Positions 1 to 14,268 of a stretch of DNA of 64,000 nt are shown piece after piece. The stretch is from Latrodectus hesperus (taxonomy: Eukaryota; Arthropoda; Arachnida; Araneae; Theridiidae). Both the position numbers and the translations under genes were made by a program. Under the pieces are notes generated by a model. It did no database searches. It was not told the DNA's origin and worked only from the letters and a program-made list of their open reading frames with translations. The stretch lies in NCBI GenBank assembly GCA_037975125.1, contig CM075851.1, positions 74,317,487 to 74,381,486 on the forward strand, given 5' to 3'. The first letter of the stretch is position 1. Every line of letters starts with the position of its first letter.

Positions 1-240
1 GGAGGTGAACTGTTGGTATCAAATACGATTCCAAACACCCTAAAGAACATATTTTTTAACAAATTTGTTCACAAAAGATTTTTTGAAAATATTCTAATGG
101 CCCTAGGCATCAAAAATGCATTTTTCGGTACTTATGTTGACGAGATATAAGCAATTTTCTTTTTGTTAATTTTATCAAACTATTAAGAAGAATGCTTATG
201 ATATAGATGAAAAAGACCTATTGAAGAGTTTTGTGAAGCC

Positions 241-245
<5 letters not shown>

Positions 246-322
<77 letters not shown>
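246..322. repeat. (TA)n microsatellite, left of Tc1-A
   Basis: Near-perfect TA dinucleotide run of about 77 bp. It ends exactly where the left inverted repeat of the adjacent Tc1-like element begins, and a similar run resumes at the element's right end, so the element sits inside what looks like one TA tract. TA is the insertion target of Tc1/mariner elements. The 245 bases before it hold nothing I recognise. Confidence 0.97.
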
Positions 323-325
<3 letters not shown>

Positions 326-1727
326 TACTGGTCATTAAATTTACTACACCAAGAAGGAATGCAAATAACAGAACGATATTTATTGGACACATACATTATA
401 GTGGAAAGAACAAGTGATTAGATTTACAGGAAATTAGGATGTATAGATCTTGAGAAATCAGTACCCAGAGCAGCCACCTTTGGCTGCAAAAACAGCATTT
501 ATCCGCTTAGGCATGAAGTCAAACAGAGATTGTATGGCATGTACGGGGATCTCAGTCCATGCAGCTTCAACACAATGCCACAGTTCATCGACAGTAGTGG
601 ATGGTGAGTGATGGCGTGCCAATCGCTCAGCAATCACTGACCACACGTTCCCAATTGGTGACAGATCAGGAGAACGTGCTGGCCAGGGTAACAGTCGAAC
701 CTGTTCTGTATCAAGGAAGTTCTGAACAGTACGGGCAACATGCGGTTGGGCATTATCCTGTTGAAACAAAGCATTAGGGAGGCCTCGAAGATAGGGCAGA
801 GCCACGGGCCTTAACACATCGGAAATGTAACGGTTGCTGTTCAAAGTGCCGGTAATGCGAACAAGAGGTGATCGAGACGTGTATCCAATGGCACCCCATA
901 CCATCACTCCAGCAGATAGGCCAGTATGGCGATGTCCAATGCAAGCTGGCAATGCGCGTTCTCCACGATGCCTACAAACACGGATGCGGCCATCATGGTC
1001 CTGTATACAGAACCGAGATTCATCTGTAAAGGTGACGTGATGCCATTCCCGAAACCAGGTTCGTCGCTGATCAAGCCATTGAAGGCGCTCTTGTCTGTAA
1101 CGCAGCGTCAATGGTAGCCGAAGCCATGGTCGCCGTGCAGACATTCCATGCTGCTGCAAACGTCGTCGATTTATTCGAGCAGAAACTTGTTGCCTTGCAA
1201 ATTACTCCATTTCTCGACTCAGGGTTCGTGACGTGGCTGTACGATCCCTTGTGACCATGCGGATAAGATGTCTGTCTTCTCTGCTGTTAGTGATGGGGGG
1301 TCGCTGAGATCCTGCATGACGTTCCTTATGATTGTCCTGAACCCATCAATTCCATATTCTGCTAACAGTCATGGGGTCTCGACCGACGCGAGCAGCAATA
1401 TTGCGGTACGATAAACCGCAATCCCGGTAGGCTATAATCCTTCCTCGATCAAAGTCAGACACGTGCTGATAGGCATTTCTTCTTCTTACACAAGGTATTA
1501 CAACAACTTTCTTTGCCGAAAACAACGTTGAAACGGAAATTGAGTATGAGAAAACTGCTGTCAAATCTCTGGTTTTATACACATTGTAGATGTCGCTACT
1601 GTCACCTGCTTTGTATGAATGCGCTGAAAATCTAATCATTTGCATATTACAGAAAGTTCTACCTGTCATGCAAATTTCACGTGTGTGGTGTGCCGCTTTC
1701 CTAGTGTAGCAATTTTAATGGTCAGTA

Positions 1728-1730
<3 letters not shown>
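323..1730 (-). mobile_element. Tc1-like DNA transposon (Tc1-A), decayed, flanked by TA
   Basis: Element of 1408 bp with related ends: the left end reads TACTACTGGTCATTAAA and the right end, in reverse complement, CACTACTGACCATTAAA. Similarity continues with mismatches to about 35 bp. TA flanks both sides, as expected for Tc1/mariner, although the flanks are themselves (TA)n. The single transposase gene runs on the minus strand and is broken. A second, more decayed member of the same family lies at 49672-51011. Element length and end structure are usual for Tc1. Confidence 0.93.
458..1498 (-). pseudogene. Tc1 transposase pseudogene (DD34E family, third acid lost)
   Basis: Cut-and-paste transposase of about 347 codons in one continuous frame. 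An N-terminal helix-turn-helix DNA-binding region (HVSDFDRGRIIAYRDCGLSY, then VGRDPMTVSRIW) is followed by the DDE catalytic domain. The first acid is in FTDESRF and the second in FQQDNAQPH. The third position, 34 residues after the second, reads SPIGNVW where the family has SPIENVW, so the glutamate is glycine (codon 650-652, a one-base change from GAG). Two in-frame stops interrupt the frame: TGA at 1346-1348 and TAA at 1202-1204. The expected start codon region reads ATA at 1496-1498. The C-terminus (IQSLFDFMPKRINAVFAAKG) is intact. The protein is therefore dead through several independent lesions, although most of the sequence is still clearly readable. Confidence 0.93.

Positions 1731-1815
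<85 letters not shown>
1731..1815. repeat. (TA)n microsatellite, right of Tc1-A
   Basis: An 85-bp TA run starting at the base after the right inverted repeat of Tc1-A. With the left tract it gives about 160 bp of TA split by the transposon. Confidence 0.97.
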
Positions 1816-3288
<1,473 letters not shown>

Positions 3289-6200
3289 ATTTGAGTCTAA
3301 CACAAATATCCACAAAAAAATTCTTTAACTTACAAATACATTGTTTGACACTAAAAAATCCAAAAATATCAAAAAAGATAAAAAATCTCAAAATATTAAA
3401 ATTTGAAAAAAAATTAAAATTCCATTCTCCAAAAGTAGTTTTTTCTTTAGGAATAAACTTTGATTTCTTCTTATTGAAACACTATGTTATCACTTAATTA
3501 TAGATCAAAACTGCGAGTTGCTGTCATTTGTATACCATGCTGTTGTCAAAAATTCGTTTGTCACAATTTAAAATCTTATCTATTATAAAAGATGGAAATC
3601 CCTTAGCTTACGGTCTTCTCTCCATTTAGACATATAAATCTGACATGTTAACTATGATTTTTTTTAAAAAAAAGGAATTTGTAATGAATGCTCACAAACT
3701 ACAAATACACGTAAATAAATCATGCATAAAAACAATAGCTCTTTAAGAATAAAACAACATTCTCGTCTTTATCAATATATTTAATTGCCTGATAATACGT
3801 AGGTTGTACGTTCCTTCAAACTTTGCTTCATAAAATAATTTTCCAAGTAATGCTTCATAAAATAAATTTATTAGAATTTATGCTCTTTGAAATGCATGAA
3901 AAAAAGTTAAATTCTAATTATAGCACTTATTTATAGACTTAAATTATAATAAAAGGAAATATAAAATAGATTAAAAACTTGACATGTATTTTTTTACAGT
4001 GAGGTTAATCATTTTTATAAAACGAATTAATTTCAGTAATGTTATTTGCCGTTACTTCCAAGGACTTTTTCTGTCCTTTACGCTCTTGAATCCAGAAATA
4101 AACTTTTCAACAAAACAAGAAAAATCTCACTCCAAAATTAGTTTCCGAGGAGAAAAGTTACATTAATATTTCCGACTAATTTACGAGGCTTACTTTTTTT
4201 TTCAAATTAACATTCACACAAGTAAAGAAAGAAGTTCTGTATATCTCTCTCTCTGTCACAAAACTCCAATTATAAATACTTTACTCAGAATTGTAAAAAT
4301 AGAATTTGGTAAAAATGCTGGAAGAGATGTTATTGACTCAGAAATGTTATATATATATACTGCAACATGTGTTTCAAATTTTTGTAAGAATTTTGGATAC
4401 ACTTAATCATTTTTATAGCTAAAATTTCTTCAAAAATGCTTAGAAGTTCATTTCCCAAATTCGTAAACTTAGCGTAACGTAAGAAAGATATTTCTTTATC
4501 TTGTAATACAATGCATATTAAATGATTGTATAATCAATTAATAAATATCTAAATAGCAAGTTACTGAAACTGTTTTACACCGAAATGGGGAATTTTATAA
4601 CAAATATTTATGACTTAGTGTCATTCATACAGAACCCATTTGTTCCAACACTTTTATGTTATTTTTCACATTAAAATAGACAAATTTAACAATTACATCC
4701 CAATTTCACACACAAACCATATTTACTTAATGACCATTTCACTATAAAGACAATTTACAGATAGAATTCTTTTTCTCTAGAATGTTGTGTTTTTAAAATA
4801 AACTGTGATTATCCTTATTTTTATTACTATTTAAAAATTATATTTCAATTAAATTTTTTACCAAAATTTTTGCAATTGTTACTATTACATCAATTCTTTA
4901 GAACTTAACTTTATTTAATAATACTAATTATAGTTTAATAATTAAAATTTTGCATCGAATATAATATTGTACTATGATGAATAAATACCAATTTTATAGT
5001 AATAGAAAGATAATTAAATCGATGATAATTTCAATGAAGAATTTAAATTAAATTCAACTGTGATTAACACAAACACAATTTAAATTAATATTTCATAATA
5101 AAATATTAAATTGAATTTAAATTTCATTTGTGTTAATCACTCTATTAACTAGAAATATTCATAGAAAGATATAGCTTAATATGCAGTCAAACAATTTAAT
5201 TGTTTGTCTGCAAAAACAGTAAATACAAAAGATAATATTTTAGTCATTATTACTTGTCAAATCTAAAGTCAACGCGAGAAATGTTTTTAGAAAAAACAGA
5301 ATAATTTAATACAAAGAAATGTTTAAATATTTATCTGGTTCAATATCTCTATTATTTATTACAAGATTTAGCTGAGGAAAAATAATTTTTAAAGAGGTGC
5401 ATTCATTCAATAATTAATTCTTTTTAAATTTTGATCCTAATATAAGGCATTTAAACCACAAAATACACGAGCTCAAAAATTTGTGGTCAAGTACTCAAAT
5501 ATGAATCGCTTCAAGCAATAGAAAGACATAATTATATAAATGAACATTTCAAGCTCATAACGTAATACTGCATCATTTGATATATTTATAATATAGATTT
5601 TAAATAAATATTATTACTATTAGTATTACAATAAATAATATTATCAAAAATATAAAAATATTATAAAAGCAAAGCAAAAATTATGTAACATTGTTTTCTA
5701 CCATAAGCGAGTAGTTTTTGTCAATTTGATAGTTTTTCTTTTGATGGAAAAAATTACAATAATATTCATAAAATATTATGTCATAACATAAATAAATTTT
5801 ATGCCAATCTTCATAAAATTTACTCTAAAACCAATAGTAATTAATGTACTCGTTTGAATGCTTTAAAGTGTGAAGGGTACTGAAGTAATATTTCTAAAGG
5901 ACATTAATTCTACAATATTTTAATGGCTTCAATATTTGAAGGTAAATTTAATTTTTATAGATTATACCTTAATGGAAACGGTAGTTTTGTAATAAAACGT
6001 GAAATAATATTAGAGCAACAATTTTAATATCTAAACCACGATAAATTATATATTTTCTCAGCTATAATAATTTGCAAAACAAAAATACATGTTTGCGAAA
6101 GCTAAGCAATCTTATAGTTAGATTCCGAAATAGTTTAGCAGTAAAGTCATATCTTTCCTCTAAAAGCTGAATTCACGAAATTTATAGATATTTTATTTGT

Positions 6201-7812
6201 ACTATATTGCAGTAATTCAGGATATATTTTGGTGGCGCAAGAAAGTTATCCAGAATATAGGACAGAAAAAAATTACCTTTTGATAAGGTTTATGTCACGA
6301 AAGTAAGAAATTTATTATTGTAATCAAATGCTAATTCTTTTATAAATCAGTGATAGAATAATTTAAAGAATTCAACTTATTGATATTTTTATAATTATAT
6401 TTAATGTATAGATATTATTTTTTGCAATATTCGATGTAAATTTAAACATCAGCACAAATAAAATGAGTCAAATAAGAATATAAATTAATAAATTCCCTAA
6501 AAATCTATAATTAAAATTTTCTTTTTTACCATTTAAAGAATTTTAAAAGAAAAAGCATATTAAAAAATGCAATTTATGCCTTTCTAAGTTTTGAAAACTC
6601 CTTAAATAGATGGAATAAACTCAAAATATTTCTTATGTCGAAATTCCATACCTTTTAGTTTTTAGTATTTAAATGGAATTTACTTTGTTTATAAAATTAT
6701 GGCATCCGTTGTCTCCAATTTCTTTTTGCCTTCCTTTAGGATTCAATGTATTATGATTTGAACACCTTGAGTTACCTTAAAAACATTTTTATCTATTTAC
6801 TGAATATAAAAACTGTATTTTATGCATAGTTTATCAGTTTATGAATACCAAATCGGAGTATAATATTACTTTAAGTATGAGTTTGAATATTTTTATGAAA
6901 TCTGATATGCAGTTTTAAATTACCAAATAAAAATAATATGTCATTTTTTTAAAAAAAATGGAACAAAATAATTTTAAGCAACTTAACACATTTTCCAATT
7001 TGAATAACCACACATTCTCTTTCTTATATCTTGAAACGAAAACTTCGAAGGAAAGTTTTATTTAATTTCTCTGAAAATTAATGTTGTTAGAAATAAGAAT
7101 TGAACGTAATTCATTGAACAGTAATTCATGATCTAATATGCTAAGTATGCTACAATAAGAAACGTTATTAATAAAGTTGAATAATAATGTGGGAAATTTT
7201 GCAGTAAAATACTGAAACAGCGAAGAAACTCAACAAAAGAAAAAGCTAAACTGTAACTTATATACTCCAATAAATGATTTCTTTTTCACAGTAGCCGAGA
7301 ACAATGCTAATGTCCTTTTTGCTTTTAGAAAAAACTGCTGTTATGGCTCAAAAGCAGATATATATCTTACGTTTAACAAAAGCAACAGTTTTCTTATATC
7401 GTATTACTGAAATAAAAAAAAATTAAGACTTTTAAATCTATCTTTAGAAAATTTGCATTATTATTCAAGTTACTTTATTTTCATACTAAAAGTTGGAATG
7501 AGTTACTAAATTACTTTATATAAAATAGCTTTACAAAAATTTTCATTTCACTTTTTTCCCTCCAATCCTATCCAATATCTTAAGGACTTTCTTGTATGTA
7601 CTTTGCTTTTGATTTAATGCTCCTCCGTTGGAGTTATATGAAGATTCTACTAATTCAAATAAATATGTTTATCGTTTTGCATAGGTGTTTTAATATTATC
7701 AATTTTTAACAACATATAATTTTATGTTCTACGTAAAAAATAAAGCAATGAATCATTTTCTTAAACTAACCGTTACCATAATCGAAGATTTTTAAACATC
7801 ATTTAGAGCAAA
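3289..7812. other. AT-rich non-coding stretch
   Basis: About 4.5 kb with many homopolymer runs and no open frame or splice pattern I would trust. A hairpin at 5060-5140 is listed separately. If the RING gene begins upstream of this point, this is intron; otherwise it is intergenic. Confidence 0.5.
5060..5140. repeat. 81-bp imperfect long hairpin
   Basis: The outer 14 bp pair perfectly (GTGATTAACACAAA against TTTGTGTTAATCAC). The inner arms continue as AT-rich imperfect pairing (ATTTAAATT and AATATTT on one side, AATATT and AATTTAAAT on the other) around a short loop near 5095. The size is that of a microRNA precursor or a tiny foldback element. The low complexity of the inner part makes chance pairing possible there, but not in the outer arms. 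Confidence 0.75.
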
Positions 7813-7880
7813 TGGAAATCGTTATGCAATGCTTCTATTTATTCATGGGTGTCCCTGTTTTTGCCAAGGCCACTTATGTG
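7813..7880 (+). CDS. Candidate first coding exon encoding a signal-peptide-like sequence
   Basis: An ATG in good start context (GAGCAAATGG) opens 22-23 codons reading MEIVMQCFYLFMGVPVFAK and then ATYV, followed by a strong donor GTGAGT (ATGTGC/GTGAGT). The hydrophobic core with small residues near Val-Phe-Ala-Lys resembles a secretory signal peptide, and such sequences often occupy a short first exon ending in phase 1. I could not find the next exon, and no promoter is evident. Another frame of the same stretch reads CPCFCQGHLC. It may be chance. If real, it need not belong to the RING gene downstream. Confidence 0.25.
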
Positions 7881-9116
7881 CGTGAGTATTTTATTTCTTT
7901 ATAATTCTGTTCTTTCCTTCGAACGTGTAATCGAACGAACGATTCTGCATTAAAATTTCATTAGACTATTACAACAAGTGTATTGTTGATTAAGGTTTGC
8001 TTCGATTTTTTCTTACCATAAACTTCTAGTTTCTTGGTTGGGAAAAATAAATATATTTACATTGAACTTACTTCAAACTGTTGATTTCAGATGATATTTA
8101 GTTTCTTTAATATTTAGGGTTAAACATTTATAAGAGTACAGTTCTATATTTATGCCTTTATGCACTAACTTGTCACTACTTAAACAAGAATGGTATGTTT
8201 CATTTTTACTGTTTTAAATAATTAATTAATTACATTAAAAACTCAAAAACATTTGTATACTTCAGAAGTGAATTGAAATGCATTTAGATTAAAATCACTT
8301 ACTTATTTCTTGTTGTAGAGTGTTTAGATATTCATCTGAATTAATGTTTCCATGCTAGAATATAATACACAATAAAATGTGCTCCTGGGATAATTAATAT
8401 ATAATTACTAAAATCTAACCTAGAGGAGTCATGACTTTTTTACAAAATGATTTATTTTATGATAATTCTGGTAAGTAATCCCCAATGTAATATTCGTAAT
8501 AATTAAGTAAACAAACTTAGATATGTGTAGTAAGGAAATCCAAACAATTGATCCATTTGCATTCTTGTTAAAAAATTAGAATTTGATTCTTAATTCAATA
8601 TCCTATTCTATATTCTTGTTTCACCATTTATACATTATAAATTATCAAATTTATTACGATTTTAATGATTTTTATTTACGACATAATGACTTTAATTACT
8701 AAGGAATTTAGTAACTTAGTGGAAAAGAGTTAGAGCAACCATTTTTACTTTAAATTACAATATTATGATACCAATAATTACTATATAAAAGCATTAATAA
8801 TTACATTAAATTTAAATAACACAAAATTTGTAACTTAAAACAAAGGAATATTTGCTTGAAAATTTTTTTCTTTTGTAAAATTGAAAATATAGATCACCGA
8901 ATATTCTGATTGAAACATATTAGCAATTCTTGGATGAAAAGCGTGTAATAAATACGAAAATATAAAAGCTCCTAATGAAAGAGTAAATGATGTTAAAATA
9001 TATTTTTAAGTACTTTTACAAAAATACTTATAATATATCTCCCGTTACTGCAATTATTTTATTATATTTAAATTTGTACAAGATATAAGATTGCAAGAAT
9101 ATATAGAATATAGTTG
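7881..9116. other. AT-rich non-coding stretch
   Basis: Nothing recognised. Confidence 0.5.
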
Positions 9117-9525
9117 TTTTCTTTCGAAAGACGTTCTTCGACCATCAGAAAGAATCTATTACATAACTTATTTTTTCTAAAAGGCATTCTTCAACATTGA
9201 AGAAATTAGAAGTTACATTTTTTATAGAATATTCAACGATCAGAAAAAAATATACGGTTTAGTTTTTTTTCAATCAGAAAAAAATTTCTATTACTAACAA
9301 TCAGAAAAAAGTTGCTATCACATTTTCTACTAAAAAACATTAATTCTCTGTAATAATACCAGTTATATTTTCTTCAAATAAACCTTCTTCAACAATCAGA
9401 AAGAAACTGCATCATGTTGTTTTCTGAAAAACATTCTTAATAATGTGAAAAAAATACAGCATTACATTTTCTTCCAAAATACGTTTTTTAATAACCAGAA
9501 AGAAACTGCTATTATGTTTTCTTCT
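9117..9525. repeat. Degenerate minisatellite, ~45-50-bp unit, about nine copies
   Basis: A unit resembling CATTCTTCAACAATCAGAAA, then GAAACTGCTATTACATTTTC, recurs with divergence across about 400 bp. Clear copies begin near 9130, 9180, 9230, 9265, 9295, 9375, 9430 and 9480. The core CAATCAGAAAGAAACTGC or a close relative is the most conserved part. Units differ by substitutions and small indels, so the array is old. Confidence 0.8.
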
Positions 9526-12500
9526 AATGATGCACGTCAAAAAAAAAAACTTCTGAGATTACTAAAAAGTTTAAATCATAAACTATAGAACTCATTTGCA
9601 TTAAATTGAAATTAAGAGCATTAGATTCGTTCTAATTATCTTTCGAGAATAACCTTAATATATTGATTTAAAATATGATTAAAATTGAATAATTAATTTA
9701 AATATGAATATGAATAAAATTATAATCCACTTGATTGTGACTGCAATATAAATTTTACAACCAATTACTATTCCCGTTACAAAAGTTGAAGATTAAAAAA
9801 AGGAATCGAATATCTTGAAAGATATTCTGTTAAAATTCCATACATTCGCTATTCGTTTTTTAAATGAGATGGCGCCCATATTATATTAGCACACTTTTTT
9901 CCTCATCTAAAGCCTCGGACATCATAATTAGGGGTATAAATGTAGATGTTAATCGGAGATAGATTTCAAATTTTTTAAAAATAATTAAAGTTTATCTGTA
10001 AAATATTGTTTATTTAGTTATATTAAAAGATTAATGTCACATAAACTATTTTAAATATTTATAAATATTCGAATTTTCTCTGCTAAAAACACAGCGTACC
10101 CATCAGAAAATCGAATGTTAAAGCTTTGGACAATAGCTTAACAATTCATGAATTTGATTCACATCGGATTAGGTATTTTCAATTTCTCACAAAAGCTACT
10201 TGATTTAAAAACTATTGTCATAAAGGAATCAAATTGGAATATCTTGTGCTTAAGAAAACAATCTTGATTACTGAACATACATTGCTTTAGTTCTCATTCA
10301 AATTCATGGATTTTCTACAATTTTCATCAGAAAAGTTGTAAAAAACTGAAACAGTTATACAGTTTGAAACTATACTGAAACAAATAAAAAGAAATGAAAG
10401 AATTATTATTACTGTCATAAATTAAATACAAAATGCTAAATTAGTTTACATAACTTATTGCAAAAAAGATATTCAATACATTGTTATAATAAGTGGTGAT
10501 AAATAAATATTTGAAATTATTAAATTTTTTTAGCCACAATATATATTATCATATACTTATCAGAAAACATTAATTTCCACGAATAGATAAGAACAATCTG
10601 AAACATCTCATGGAGCTTAATCTTTCTAGATTTTGTGGAGTAAAGCAAGTGTGGCTGTTTTTCGACACGTGTCTCCCTTTAAAAAATTTTTTCTTATAAC
10701 TTTGTTTATTCTTCTAGATTTATTCCGAAAAGTTTGAATATATTTTTTGTTATATCAGTCAAAACTGTGCAATATTAAACATGTCTAAAATAACAAATAT
10801 ATTTCTTACAGTTCATATTTTGATTTATAATTCATATTCCTACAAAGTACAAAGTTACCGTTTTCGAATGCTTTATCTTTCTAGAAATTATTTTATGGAT
10901 AATGAATTATTTCGTGTGTCATGAAAATTTAAAACCAAATATAACTTAATTAATTGCTTATAATTTTAAAGACTAAATTTTTTGTGAATAATTATGCATT
11001 TAGGTAGTTCTCATCAAATATCAAATGAAATACTGATTTGTCATGATGAAAAACAGAGTCAAGATTTTGAGAAATACTACAAATGTTCATATTAAAGATT
11101 CTACATAAATAAAATTTTTATACGCATTAATGTCACTCTGTACATGTATAATAAAATATTGGTGATCGTAAGATGTTTAAACTTTAAAAAAAACCATAAG
11201 AAATTATTTGCGTTGAGTGATATCGAAAACAATTAAATACTTACTTTCATCCTTTACAGGATTTGACTTGGGTTCATCGGATGACTAAAAGAAATACATT
11301 ATATGGCTTGAAAATTAGAAAATCGCCATGAGTGGTAATATCATATTATTTGGTCAAATTTGAGGCTTGAGGCGCATTAAAAGCAAAGAAATGAACTCAT
11401 AAAAATGTCATACCTTTACAATAATAAAAGTATAAACGACGAAAAACTTTCGCCACCGATTTCATCAGAATATAGTTCTGCGCTGAGTAAAAAACTGCAG
11501 TAATCTTACATCTTTAAATACAATAAATAGTTATTAATTGATTTTTATATTTTATACATGAACTCATTTACTAAGTTTATTCATTACTGACTCATGGAAA
11601 AAATAAAACTGGTTAAATTTAGCATCTTTTCTCCACACTTGATAGTTATAAATATTCTAATTTTGGAAAAGGATTATTCAGAATAGAGTACTCCTGAAGG
11701 CATCGAGATTGTGACTTTAAAGAGAGAAAATTTTACTTAATTTAGAGTTAATGATATCTTTATAAATTTACTATTAAAACCAGATTTCTGAATAGTAATG
11801 CTATCTCATTTTTGATTATTTTTTATCGATTTTTTTATAAAATAATAGATATGCTAGAAGAAGAAAAATAGTCTGCGAAATGGTTTTAATTATGTTACCG
11901 AGCTTACCACAATTTGTGAGAACTGTCTTTTGAAAAAGGTAATAAGCATTATTATGTTTATGTCAATGTAGTTTTGAGCAAGATTTATCAAATCTTGAGT
12001 TCCAATGTTTGTCCATTATTCAAATGCATCGATTAATATCACAAGTTGAAAGATCAGGGAATTTTAATGGCTAAGATGTTTTTATGACTGTCAACGAATA
12101 CACAAATAACAGATTATTTGTACCAAGACTGCAAATACAATGTAATTTGATTATAAGAACAAAAATTTAGAACACGAGACTGCATATGATACTCTATACT
12201 TATTTTTTTACAATTGCTATTTATTCTACCAGATATTCATAGATGAATTAAATTGACCCTGGAAAATATTTCCGAAGAAAGTTTTGGTATAACTGCAAAT
12301 TTCTGTACTTAAAATTAAATAAAATTTTCTGTTTTGGGATGAAGCGCCAAAAATGGCTGAGCATTTACAAACATTGTATAGAAGGATAGAAACATTTTTT
12401 CAAGAACATTTCAGTATTTGCTCAATACTGATTGATATGAACAACAAGTCACGAAATATGACCGATATGATACTTTTCCGATTACAATTTTCTGCCAATT

Positions 12501-14189
12501 TAAATTGTCTTTTCATTTCGTGTTCATTTTTTAAACTTGCTATCTCATTGAAGCAATTGTTGTTTTAAGAAACTAGCTAAAAGGCAATTTTAGGCTTAAG
12601 GAAATGTCATTATCGATAAAATCGATTGGAAAACTTGTTAGAGATAACCTGTAATCGAAATCAAGGTCTAGAATAATTTTTTGCTCTGTTTGATAAGAGT
12701 TTTTATCACATTACGGATATTTTACAGATGACGAATAATTTTTTGCTGCTAACTCGATAAGAGAAACAGCCTGAAGTTTAAAAAATAATACTTTTTTTTA
12801 CAGAGAGAAATATATTATATTTAAAACTTTTATAATAAATTTCGCTGTATAGTCTGGAAAATAAAATTGATTGCAATAAGTCGGTTTGCCTAAAAATAAA
12901 GAATTTGATGATGGATTCATTAAAGATTTATAATTTGAGGTATCATCATCTAAAATTCAACTTAATGTAATTGACTATTGCGTTTAATATACTTACGCGT
13001 AAATGTTTAGATATAAAATAATTATCTTCATTTGATGATACCTGGATTTAAAAGGGAGGGATCAAGTGAAACCATTTTTTTCAGTTACAGATTACAGAAA
13101 AATATCGGAAGAAACATTTTTGAAAAAAATTAATGCAAAGAGGGAAATTTTGTCATTGACGTTTTCCATGACCAAAAATAAGTCAATAATTGCGATAATT
13201 TTGCAAAAAATAGATAAGAGAAATGAAGTTTTTAGTAATAAGAAAAATAATGCACATAGTAATGAGTGCTATGAGTTACGAAATTTATTGGGAAAAATTA
13301 TATTTTATAAATTATATGTTAAAATCTCCCTAATTGGGAACAATATTTTCGATAAATTAATACTTCTGCATAGGGAGTATTTTATCAGAATTGCAGCATT
13401 CTCAACAACAGCTAATAGCGAGTTTATATGTTCACTACAGTATCTCGTCTTGCATCCCCTACATTAGGTATGAGATACATTTTGCTCTAGTCAAAGGTGA
13501 TTAGAGTTATTAGAGAAAAGGTATCAGAACAAATTTGCTGAAAACAATTCCTTTTTAGAAAAACAAATGATCATAATACAATGTTCTCGACAAAAATTTT
13601 TATACATTACACACACACATATATGTATAGCATATATATGCCTTACACGTATTTCTACTCTAGCTTTATTTTAAGCAAAATAAATAAAATTTAAATGGTT
13701 TCAGGTTTTAAAAGTTTGTAATATAGATTCTATTAAAATTAATAGTAACAAAATAGAATACTTTACTTAAAATACTATTTTAAATGCACACAGTTAAATG
13801 TATATTACTTTATTTTCATATAAGTTTCACAACTCACACTTTTATGGCATAATATAGTATATATTATAAAATAATTTAACTATATGCACTTAAAATCAAA
13901 AATTACAGTATATACACTGTGTGTGTCAAAAAATTATAAATTAAAATAAAATAATTTATTAAGTAATTCTGATTTTAAAAAATGTGATAATTTAGAATTT
14001 TTTAATAGTTTTATCTTGAAAATAACTTGTTTATTTTCTTTACACTACACATATATTGAAATAATTTAAAATTGTTTATCCCATAATCTTAGGGGTTGAC
14101 ACTTATATTTGCAGACATAAGTTACATGAGATATGGATGTTACACATGAATTATAGTTGTATGAAGCAAATTATATATGTATATATATT

Positions 14190-14194
<5 letters not shown>
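9526..14194. other. AT-rich non-coding stretch
   Basis: About 4.7 kb without a recognisable gene or transposon. A 134-codon open frame beginning with GTG at 13066 has no recognisable domain or codon bias and is not called. Confidence 0.5.

Positions 14195-14267
<73 letters not shown>
14195..14267. repeat. (TA)n microsatellite
   Basis: About 73 bp of TA dinucleotides. No transposon end adjoins it on either side. Confidence 0.97.

Positions 14268-14268
<1 letters not shown>

Noticed and set aside
183..421. Open frames of Ile-Tyr repeats across TA tracts (also near 1640, 3058, 14137, 24642 and 27506)
   Set aside because: They are translations of (TA)n microsatellites and have no coding signal.
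834..1117. Plus-strand frames inside Tc1-A
   Set aside because: Antisense shadows of the transposase, which is clearly recognisable on the minus strand.
7261..7345. Possible exon after a CACAG acceptor near 7275
   Set aside because: No donor site follows within the GC-richer part and no frame gives a sensible product.
13066..13467. 133-residue open frame on the plus strand
   Set aside because: No ATG (starts GTG), no recognisable domain, composition follows the AT-rich background, and no splice or promoter context. One such frame is not surprising in 64 kb of six-frame translation.
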